From Agrilutibacter niabensis (lineage in GTDB: Bacteria; Pseudomonadota; Gammaproteobacteria; Xanthomonadales; Xanthomonadaceae), in contig NZ_JBHSNJ010000013.1 of the NCBI RefSeq assembly GCF_042657165.1, positions 186,001 to 250,000 on the forward strand: a DNA stretch of 64,000 bases, given 5' to 3'. Made by a program: the position numbers and the translations under genes. Under the pieces are notes generated by a model. It had not been told where the DNA came from and made no database searches. It saw nothing but the letters and a program-made list of their open reading frames with translations. Positions 46,833 to 54,949 of the stretch are shown here, one piece after another (the first letter of the stretch is position 1; the number at the start of each line of letters is the position of its first letter).

Positions 46833-47867
46833 TCAGGTGGTCTCGGTGACCTTGTTGAGGTGCGGCGGCACGTCGGGATTGTGCCCGCGCGCGATCGCCA
46901 GCGCGTTCACCGCGCCGTAGAACGCCTGCACGGTCAGCAGCGGCGTGCAGGCCGGATGCAGCGACGGCGGCAACGGCAGCACGCCCTCGCCCTGTGTACC
47001 GGGACGCGCCAGCCATACCGGTGCGCCGCGCGCACGGAACTCCGCGGCGACCGCAGCCGTGCCGGCGCCGGTGTCGTCGTCCTGGGCGAATGCCAGCACC
47101 GGGAAGTCGGGACCGACGAGCGCCATCGGGCCGTGCTTCACTTCCGCGGACGAGAACGCCTCGGCGTGCACGCCGCAGGTTTCCTTGAACTTCAGCGCCG
47201 CTTCCTGGGCGGCGGCGAGACCGAGGCCGCGACCGATCACGAACAGGCTGTCGGCCAGTCGCAGCCCCGATACCAACGCCGACCAGTCCTGCTGCCACGC
47301 CGCCCGCAGCGCATCGGGCAGCGCATCCTTGGCGGCGAGCAGCGCGGCGTCGCCGCTCCAGCGCGCGACCAGGTGCAGCAGCGCCGCCAGCGAACAGAGG
47401 TAGCTCTTGGTCGCGGCGACGCTGTTTTCCGGGCCCGCATGCAGCGGGATCACGGTGTCGGCCAGGCGCGCCAATGGCGAGTCGGCGACGTTGACCAGCG
47501 CGATCACGGTGGCGCCGGCTGCCTTGGCGATCTCGGCATTGCGCAGCAGGTCCGGGCTCTTGCCCGACTGCGAGATCACCACGAACAACGCGCCTTCGAG
47601 GTTCGGCTGCACCGCATAGACGGACCCCACCGACGGCGATGCCGACGCGGTGACCAGGCCGAGCGTGGTTTCGAACAGGTACTTGGCGTAGGTGGCGGCG
47701 TGATCGGAACTGCCGCGCGCGCAGGTCACGATGAAGCGCGGCGGCGCCTGCTGCAGGCGCGCGACCAGCGCGTCGACGACCTCGGCATTCGCGGCGAACT
47801 GGCGGGCGACGGCATCCGCCGCCTCGGCGGCCTCGGCGTACATCTTGGTGCTGGTGGGAAGAGTCAT
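46833..47867 (-). CDS. nagB-II: SIS-domain glucosamine-6-phosphate deaminase (NagB-II type)
   Basis: A 344-aa protein with two SIS domains, related to the isomerase half of GlmS and unrelated to classical NagB. SIS 1 shows RFIVTCARGSSDHAATYAKYL and VVISQSGKSPDLLRNAEIAKA; SIS 2 shows FVIGRGLGLAAAQEAALKFKETCGVHAEAFSSAEVKHGP with the conserved Glu. In nag clusters that lack nagB, such proteins act as deaminases giving fructose-6-P and ammonia. It lacks the glutaminase domain of GlmS, which fits a catabolic role. It sits between the GntR regulator and nagA. Confidence 0.9.
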   Translation of the reverse strand: MTLPTSTKMYAEAAEAADAVARQFAANAEVVDALVARLQQAPPRFIVTCARGSSDHAATYAKYLFETTLGLVTASASPSVGSVYAVQPNLEGALFVVISQSGKSPDLLRNAEIAKAAGATVIALVNVADSPLARLADTVIPLHAGPENSVAATKSYLCSLAALLHLVARWSGDAALLAAKDALPDALRAAWQQDWSALVSGLRLADSLFVIGRGLGLAAAQEAALKFKETCGVHAEAFSSAEVKHGPMALVGPDFPVLAFAQDDDTGAGTAAVAAEFRARGAPVWLARPGTQGEGVLPLPPSLHPACTPLLTVQAFYGAVNALAIARGHNPDVPPHLNKVTETT

Positions 47868-47943
47868 GGCCGTGTTTCGAAACAGGAAGGAAGTGGTCAG
47901 GCCGTATCACCGCGCGGAACGGCGACTTCGTCGTCGGTACGGC

Positions 47944-48684
47944 TCATTCGCTGTGCAGCTCCGCGACGAAGTCGTAGGCGTCGCCGCGATAGAACGAGCG
48001 GGTGAACTCGACCACGCGGCCGTCCTCGAGGAAGGTGCGGCGCTCGATGAACAGCCCCGGGCTGCCTTCGGGCAGCTGCATCAGCCGCGCCTGCTCGGCG
48101 TCGAAGGCGATTGCACGCAGGCGCTGCAGCGCACGCGCCGGGCGGATGCCGCGCTGGGCGAATGCCTCGTACAGCGAGTTGCCGACCAGCGCCGGATCCG
48201 GCAGCACCGACTGCGGCACCGCGGTGCGTTCCAGCGCGAGCGGCTGTTCGCTGGCGGTGCGCAGGCGGTAGTAGCGCACCACCAGCGCGCCCGGCGACAG
48301 GTTGAGCGCCATCGCTTCTTCCGGCGTCACTTCGCCGATGCCGCGTTCGAGGAACACCGACTTGGGGTCGAGCCCGCGCGCGCGCAGGTCATCGGTGAAG
48401 CTGGTCAGTTGCGAGAACGACTTGACGATGCGCTCGGCGACGAAGGTGCCCGCGCCGTGGCGTTGCACGAGCAGGCCGTCGGTCACCAGGCCGGCGATGG
48501 CCTTGCGCACGGTGACCCGCGACAGGTCCAGCAGCTTGCCCAGCTCGCGCTCGCCGGGGAGGGCCTGGCCGGGCGTCAGTTCGCCGTTCTCGACGGCGTG
48601 CTGCAGGGTCCGGCGCAGATGCTGGTAGGCCGGGGCGCGGCGTGCGTCGGCCTGGCGGCGGAACTCGGCGACCAGATAGTTCAT
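47944..48684 (-). CDS. nagQ: GntR-family (HutC subfamily) regulator of the nag operon
   Basis: A 246-aa repressor with an N-terminal winged helix (APAYQHLRRTLQHAVENGELTPGQALPGERELGKLLDLSRVTVRKAI; about 17-85) and a C-terminal UTRA sensor domain (from about 95), which in relatives binds amino-sugar phosphates. It is first in the operon with the deaminase and nagA. Start MNYLVAEF at 48684 is preferred; the frame runs on to 48720 into the operator. TGGTAT direct repeats beside its promoter are good candidates for its binding sites. Confidence 0.88.
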   Translation of the reverse strand: MNYLVAEFRRQADARRAPAYQHLRRTLQHAVENGELTPGQALPGERELGKLLDLSRVTVRKAIAGLVTDGLLVQRHGAGTFVAERIVKSFSQLTSFTDDLRARGLDPKSVFLERGIGEVTPEEAMALNLSPGALVVRYYRLRTASEQPLALERTAVPQSVLPDPALVGNSLYEAFAQRGIRPARALQRLRAIAFDAEQARLMQLPEGSPGLFIERRTFLEDGRVVEFTRSFYRGDAYDFVAELHSE

Positions 48685-48694
48685 GGCAAGAACA

Positions 48695-48711
48695 ATACCA
48701 GTTTCATACCA
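48695..48711 (-). promoter_or_regulatory. TGGTAT-N5-TGGTAT operator candidate of the nag operon
   Basis: On the minus strand TGGTAT occurs twice with an 11-nt step (48706-48711 and 48695-48700), only 10 nt ahead of the GntR gene's ATG. The same arrangement, in opposite orientation, is found at 48754-48770. The likely ligand is the GntR protein encoded next to it. Confidence 0.6.
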
Positions 48712-48753
48712 CAGCAACAAATAACGGCACTTTTACATCGAAACCATCTATAG

Positions 48754-48770
48754 TGGTATTCAAGTGGTAT
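48754..48770 (+). promoter_or_regulatory. TGGTAT-N5-TGGTAT operator candidate of zwf-eda
   Basis: TGGTAT at 48754-48759 and 48765-48770 on the plus strand, 43 nt ahead of the zwf ATG. TATAGT (48749-48754) at its edge may be a -10 box. It mirrors the site at 48695-48711, so one regulator may control both directions. Confidence 0.6.
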
Positions 48771-48813
48771 CTTACGGTGCTAAGGTGATCCCGTACTGCT
48801 ACCGGACCCGCCC

Positions 48814-50296
<1,483 letters not shown>

Positions 50297-50313
<17 letters not shown>

Positions 50314-50965
50314 ACACCCGGCGCCGCCGCGACCGGCCACCAGCGCCATGCTCGAATCCGTCCTGCACGCCGCACCGGTGATCCCGGTGGTGGTGATCCA
50401 CGACGTCGCGCACGCCGCGCCGCTCGCGCGCGCGCTGGTCGCCGGCGGGATCCCCGCGATCGAAGTCACCCTGCGCACGCCCGCTGCACTCGATGCCGTG
50501 CGCGCGATGAGTGACGTCGAAGGCGCCATCGTCGGCGTCGGCACGGCGCGCCGACCGCAGGACCTCGAGGCGGCGCGCAAGGCCGGTGCGCGCTTCGCCG
50601 TCTCTCCGGGCTCGACACCCGCACTGCTTGCCGCGGCTGCGGATGGCGCGCTGCCATGGCTGCCGGGCGCGGCCACCGCAAGCGAGGCGATGGCGCTCGC
50701 CGACGCCGGCTTCGTGTACCAGAAGTTCTTTCCGGCCGAAGCTGCCGGCGGCGTGGCGGCCCTGCGTTCGCTGCATGGCCCGTTGCCGGAAGTGCGCTTC
50801 TGCGCCACCGGTGGAATCAGCGCGGGCAACGCGCGCGCCTACCTGGCCGCGCCGAACGTCGCCTGCGTCGGCGGTTCCTGGCTGACCCCGGCATCGCTGA
50901 TGGATGCCGGCGACTGGGCCGCGATCGAAGCGCTGGCGCGCGCGGCCGCGCGCTTGCACGCGTAG
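50297..50965 (+). CDS. eda: KDPG aldolase (2-dehydro-3-deoxy-phosphogluconate aldolase)
   Basis: A 222-aa class I aldolase that splits KDPG into pyruvate and glyceraldehyde-3-P. Conserved segments: IEVTLRTPAALDAVRAM (the active-site Glu and Arg), VGVGTARRPQDLEAARKAGARFAVSPG, and VYQKFFPAEAAGG, whose Lys forms the Schiff base, then VRFCATGGIS. VGVGT is followed by AR where many members have VL. The ATG at 50297 has an AGGA ribosome site and lies inside the end of zwf; ATG 50303 is an alternative. 6-Phosphogluconate dehydratase (edd) is not in this window. Confidence 0.94.
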
Positions 50966-50974
50966 GCGCGTCGC

Positions 50975-52006
50975 TCAGCCCTTCGGCCGCGGCGGCGCGG
51001 TCGACCCGCGCACCACCAGTTGCGGACTGAAGCCTTCGTTGGGTTGCGCCAGCGTGGGCTGGTCGCGGATTTCCTGCAGCAGGCGACGCGCGGCGTGGCG
51101 CGCGATCTCTTCGGTGGCCTGCTTGGCCGTGGTCAGCGCGGGCCAGCTCTGCTTGGAGAACGGGCTGTCCTCGAAGCCGGCGATCGACAGGTCGTAGGGC
51201 ACGTTCATGCCGCTGGACTTGGCCGCCGCGAGCACGCCCGCGGCGATCTCGTCGTTGCTGCCGAAGATCGCGGTGGGGCGCTCGGCGAGCGTGAGCAGGC
51301 GCCGCGCGCCGCGGAAACCGTCGTCGAACGAGTAGTCGCCCTCGACCACCAGCTCCGGGTCCAGTGCGATGCCGTAATCGCGCAACGCATCCGCGTAGCC
51401 CTTGTAGCGCTCCCACGAGGAGCCGTGCGACTTGCCGCCCCACAGGAAGCCGATGCGGCCGTGGCCGAGCTGGATCAGGTATTCGGTGATCTCGTAGGCG
51501 GCGTCGCGGTCGTCGACGTAGACGCAGGCGGTGCCGTCCTGCGGATCGGCCGCGGCCGACACGATCCGCACCAGGTGGATGCCATGGGCGATCAGTTCGG
51601 CGACCAGTGCCTGCCGCTCCGACATCGGCGGTGCAAGCACGATGCCGGCCAGGCGCGCGTGCCGGACCAGCTCGATGATCTCGGCCGCAAGCGTCGGCGA
51701 GGTCGAATCGCAGGGATGGATCTGCAGTCCGTAGCCGGTCTCCCGGCACACCGACAGCACGCCGCTCTGCACCGCGATCACGTAATAGGGATTGGGGTTG
51801 TCGTAGATCAGCCCGATCGCATACGACTGCGCGCTGCGCAGGCTGCGCGCGGAGGGGTCGGGCTGGTACCCCAGCTCGGCGATCGCCTGCTGCACGCGCT
51901 CTTTCGTACGCGCCTGCACGCTGGGCTCGTCGTTGATGACGCGGGAAACGGTCTTGAGCGAAACCTGCGCAAGCGCGGCGACATCTTTGATCGTGGATCT
52001 GCGCAA
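50975..52006 (-). CDS. nagR: LacI-family regulator of the nag regulon
   Basis: A 343-aa repressor: the helix-turn-helix TIKDVAALAQVSLKTVSRVIN at the very N-terminus, the hinge helix PDPSARSLRS, and a periplasmic-binding-like effector domain (SYAIGLIYDNPNPYY, AGIVLAPPMSE, TAIFGSNDEIAAGVLAAA, VPYDLSIAGFEDSPFS). It uses a TTG start at 52006, placed 6 nt after a GAGG ribosome site. It lies behind nagP, and the palindromes TGACA-N-CG-N-TGTCA upstream of nagP and the kinase are its likely sites. It ends 9 nt from eda (convergent). Confidence 0.88.
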   Translation of the reverse strand: MRRSTIKDVAALAQVSLKTVSRVINDEPSVQARTKERVQQAIAELGYQPDPSARSLRSAQSYAIGLIYDNPNPYYVIAVQSGVLSVCRETGYGLQIHPCDSTSPTLAAEIIELVRHARLAGIVLAPPMSERQALVAELIAHGIHLVRIVSAAADPQDGTACVYVDDRDAAYEITEYLIQLGHGRIGFLWGGKSHGSSWERYKGYADALRDYGIALDPELVVEGDYSFDDGFRGARRLLTLAERPTAIFGSNDEIAAGVLAAAKSSGMNVPYDLSIAGFEDSPFSKQSWPALTTAKQATEEIARHAARRLLQEIRDQPTLAQPNEGFSPQLVVRGSTAPPRPKG

Positions 52007-52123
52007 CGTAGCCTCGCGGGATTCGTCCGACGGGCCGCGTGGTCGATTTCGCGACCGCGCGGGCTGGCTAGCCTAACGACCCCCGCCGTGCTTGCAAACA
52101 CGTGCGGGGGCGTGTGGGACGCA

Positions 52124-53434
52124 TCAGCCGTTAGATGGTGCCGCTGCGGCATTCACCTGCTGTGAATGCCCCACGCTGTGTCCGCGCAGCGCGAAGTACA
52201 GGATGTACAGGTAGCAGGGCACCATCAGCAGCAGGAACACCAGCTGGAAATCGTGCGTCTGCTTCAGGTGCACGAACAGCTGCGGAATCACCGCGCCGCC
52301 GGCGATACCCATGATCAGCAGGGCCGAACCGCGTTCGGTGAAGCGGCCCAGGCCCTGGATCGCCAAGGGGAAGATCGCCGGCCACATCATCGCGTTGGCG
52401 AAGCCCAGCGCGGCGACGAACAGCACGGAGACAAAGCCCTGGGTAAGGAACGCCCCCACCGCCAAGAGCACGCCCAGCGCGGCCGACCAGGCGAGGTAGC
52501 GCTCCTGCGAGATGAAGCGCGGGATGGTGAGCAGGCCGATCACGTACCCCACGAGCATCCCGCCCAGCGTCAGCGAGGTGAAGAACTTGGTCTGGTCGAG
52601 CGGCAGGCCGAAGCTGCGCCCGTAGACGCCGATCGCGTCGCCCGCCATCACTTCCACGCCGACGTAGACGAAGATGCACAGCGCACCCAGCCAGACGTGC
52701 GGGAACTGGAAGATGCTGGTCCTGCCGCTGCTGGCGCCGCCTTCGGCGTTGACTTCCGAGGGGCGGATCTCCGGCAGCGGTGAATAGACGATGCCGATGG
52801 CGAGCAGCGCGAGCAGGCCCGCCATCAGCATGTACGGGTCGTGGATGCGCGCGGCGAATTCGTTGAGCAGCGTTTCCCGGGTTGCGGCATCGGCGGCCGC
52901 CACTTCCGCCGCGAGGTCGCCCATGCCGTGCATGACCAGCGTCCCCAGCACCAGCGGTGCCAGGATGCCTGCGACCTTGTTGCAGATGCCCATCACCGCA
53001 ATGCGCTGCGCGGCGCCTTCGATCGGACCCAGGATGCTGATGTAGGGATTGGCGGCGGTCTGCAGGATCGCCAGGCCGGCGCCGATCAGGAACACGCCGG
53101 CCACGGCGCCCGGGTAATGACGCAGGGTCGTGTACTGGCCGAAGACCACCGCCCCGACCGCCATCAGGAACAGGCCCAGCGCCATGCCCTTCTTCATGCC
53201 GGTCTTCTGCAGGATCAGCGACGACGGCAGGGCCAGGCAGAAATACGAGATGTAGAACGCGCTCGGGATCAGGAACGCCAGCGTCTCACTGACATTGAAG
53301 GCGAGCTGCGCGAACGAGATCAGCGGGCCGTTGAGCCAGGTGACGAAGCCGAAGATGAAGAACAGGGCGCCGATGATCGCGATCGAGCCGTAGTGGCTGC
53401 GCGAGCCGTTGGCGCTGGCGGGTGGCATGGACAT
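52124..53434 (-). CDS. nagP: NagP-type N-acetylglucosamine MFS transporter (FucP family)
   Basis: A 436-aa 12-helix sugar:H+ symporter of the FucP/GluP branch. It shows IAIIGALFFIFGFVTWLNGPLI, the LILQKTGMKKGMALGL loop, LAILQTAANPYISILGP (family signature with Asn) and GIAGGAVIPQLFV. The position beside amino-sugar enzymes and regulators supports GlcNAc as substrate, as in other nag clusters. The ribosome site GGGAGGGG lies about 8 nt before the ATG. The LacI gene follows after 117 nt, which contain an imperfect hairpin (about 52080-52110). Confidence 0.9.
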   Translation of the reverse strand: MSMPPASANGSRSHYGSIAIIGALFFIFGFVTWLNGPLISFAQLAFNVSETLAFLIPSAFYISYFCLALPSSLILQKTGMKKGMALGLFLMAVGAVVFGQYTTLRHYPGAVAGVFLIGAGLAILQTAANPYISILGPIEGAAQRIAVMGICNKVAGILAPLVLGTLVMHGMGDLAAEVAAADAATRETLLNEFAARIHDPYMLMAGLLALLAIGIVYSPLPEIRPSEVNAEGGASSGRTSIFQFPHVWLGALCIFVYVGVEVMAGDAIGVYGRSFGLPLDQTKFFTSLTLGGMLVGYVIGLLTIPRFISQERYLAWSAALGVLLAVGAFLTQGFVSVLFVAALGFANAMMWPAIFPLAIQGLGRFTERGSALLIMGIAGGAVIPQLFVHLKQTHDFQLVFLLLMVPCYLYILYFALRGHSVGHSQQVNAAAAPSNG

Positions 53435-53522
53435 TGAGGATTCCCCTCCCTAAGGAATGCGGTGGCCGTGTGGCCGGTGGCCGAGGTGGCCGGGGTCTGA
53501 TTGACTCACACGACAATCTGAT

Positions 53523-53536
53523 GTGCAACGTTGTCA
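53523..53536. promoter_or_regulatory. Half-conserved LacI-type palindrome near nagP
   Basis: GTGCAACGTTGTCA matches one full half (CG-N-TGTCA) of the consensus TGACA-N-CG-N-TGTCA and part of the other. It lies about 90 nt ahead of nagP, where the promoter should be. The perfect site is at 53682. Confidence 0.4.
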
Positions 53537-53681
53537 ATCACAGCGCTCAAAGACGGTCGGAGCCGTACACACATCGCATGCCATCAAGGTCCGCGCCGCC
53601 ATTCTGTGCTGCTGCGCAGCATGGAATTGCGGGGTTTGTGGCCGAATCCCGGCCCAAGAAAGGGTCGGTGGGCCCAACGGT

Positions 53682-53695
53682 TGACATCGTTGTCA
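53682..53695. promoter_or_regulatory. LacI-type operator TGACATCGTTGTCA
   Basis: A palindrome with a central CG and arms TGACA/TGTCA. It is in the 388-nt gap between nagP and the kinase gene, about 250 nt from nagP and 130 nt from the kinase. I recall similar boxes as NagR sites in Xanthomonas nag genes. Beyond this site and the one at 53523 I see no other feature in the gap. Confidence 0.65.
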
Positions 53696-53822
53696 TTCCC
53701 GGCGCAATGTCGGCCCGGCTGCACAGGCTGAGTGGGGGAAACATGCGGTGGAAGGCTGGAACATCACAGCAATACGCGAATCGTCGCGCCCCCCCGCCCT
53801 GGGCGGAGGCGGGTCGGTCGTG

Positions 53823-54878
53823 GTGAGTTCCGTGCCACCCGTGGCCACCAATGGCCAGTGCTTCATCGCGGCCGATGTCGGCGGCACCAACGCCCGCATC
53901 GCCCTGGTGCGCGCCAGCGACGACGGCCGGATCGCGATCCTGGCCTACCGCCGCTATCCCTGCGGCGAATACCCGAGCCTGACCGCGATCCTCGCCGACT
54001 TCGTCGCCACCAATGCCGCCGCCGCGGCAGGCTTTGAGGACGCCTTCGCCCGCATGGCCATCGCCAGCGCCGGCGTGGTGCTGGACGAGGAAGTCATCAA
54101 CTCCAACCTGCCGTGGCGCATCTCCCTGCCGGAAATGCGCCGCGAGCTCGGCCTGCGCGAGCTGCACGTCATCAACGACTTCGCCGCCGCCGCGCACGGT
54201 TCGCAATGCCTGGATCCGGCGGACTCGCGGCTGCTCACCCCGGGCGTGGACATCGCCGCGCCGGGGCCGGCACTGGTGATCGGCCCCGGCACCGGCCTGG
54301 GCGCGGCGATCTGCATTCCGCATCCGCGCGGCACGGTGGTGTTGCCGACCGAGGCCGGCATGACCGCGTTCGCGCCGGGCAATGCGCGCGAGATCGAGAT
54401 CCTGCGCTGGATGCAGCAGCGCAGCCGCCATGTCTCGACCGAACAGCTCGTCTCCGGTCCCGGCCTGGTCAACCTGTACGAGGCGATCTGCGCGATCGAC
54501 GGTGGCATTCCCGCGCTGCGCGCGCCGGCCGCGATCAGCGACGCGGCACGCCACGGCGACGCGGCCGCGCGCGACGCGGTGCTGACCTTCTGCGCCCTGC
54601 TGGGCAGCGTGATCGGCGACCTCGCCGTGATCGGCAGCGCGCGCAGCGTGTTCGTCGCCGGCGGCATCGTCCCGCAGCTCACCGACTTCATTGCCGGCAG
54701 CGAGTTCCGCACGCGCCTGGTCGACAAGGGCGCGATGCGCGCGGTGCTCGAACGCGTGCCGGTGCGGCTCATCGAGAACGAACGACTCGGCGTCATCGGC
54801 GCGGCGAGCTGGTTCCTGCAGGACCTCAAGGATTCCAACGAAAACCCGGCCATGCACGGACAGGCCGGGGCGGAATAA
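53823..54878 (+). CDS. glk: Glucokinase-family kinase, possibly GlcNAc-specific
   Basis: A 351-aa sugar kinase of the bacterial glucokinase (non-ROK) family: phosphate motif FIAADVGGTNARIALVR, the catalytic region ELHVINDFAAAAHG with Asp, VIGPGTGLGAAI, TEAGMTAFAP, and SVFVAGGIVPQL. By sequence it is a glucokinase; in xanthomonad nag clusters genes of this type are GlcNAc kinases, and the context here suggests the same. The start is uncertain: GTG 53823 is used, GTG 53748 in frame is an alternative with a GGGGGA site. A TonB receptor follows after 71 nt. Confidence 0.85.
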   Translation: MSSVPPVATNGQCFIAADVGGTNARIALVRASDDGRIAILAYRRYPCGEYPSLTAILADFVATNAAAAAGFEDAFARMAIASAGVVLDEEVINSNLPWRISLPEMRRELGLRELHVINDFAAAAHGSQCLDPADSRLLTPGVDIAAPGPALVIGPGTGLGAAICIPHPRGTVVLPTEAGMTAFAPGNAREIEILRWMQQRSRHVSTEQLVSGPGLVNLYEAICAIDGGIPALRAPAAISDAARHGDAAARDAVLTFCALLGSVIGDLAVIGSARSVFVAGGIVPQLTDFIAGSEFRTRLVDKGAMRAVLERVPVRLIENERLGVIGAASWFLQDLKDSNENPAMHGQAGAE

Positions 54879-54949
54879 CAGAACCGACCGGGCTCCGATC
54901 GGACATGGAGCCAAGGTCTACAACAGCAGCCCGTGGGAGGGGATTACCA

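Noticed and set aside
53743..53826. 27-codon ORF ending on the kinase GTG start (GTGA)
   Set aside because: Its ribosome site is only 3 nt from the ATG and the product is composition-driven; overlap is probably chance.
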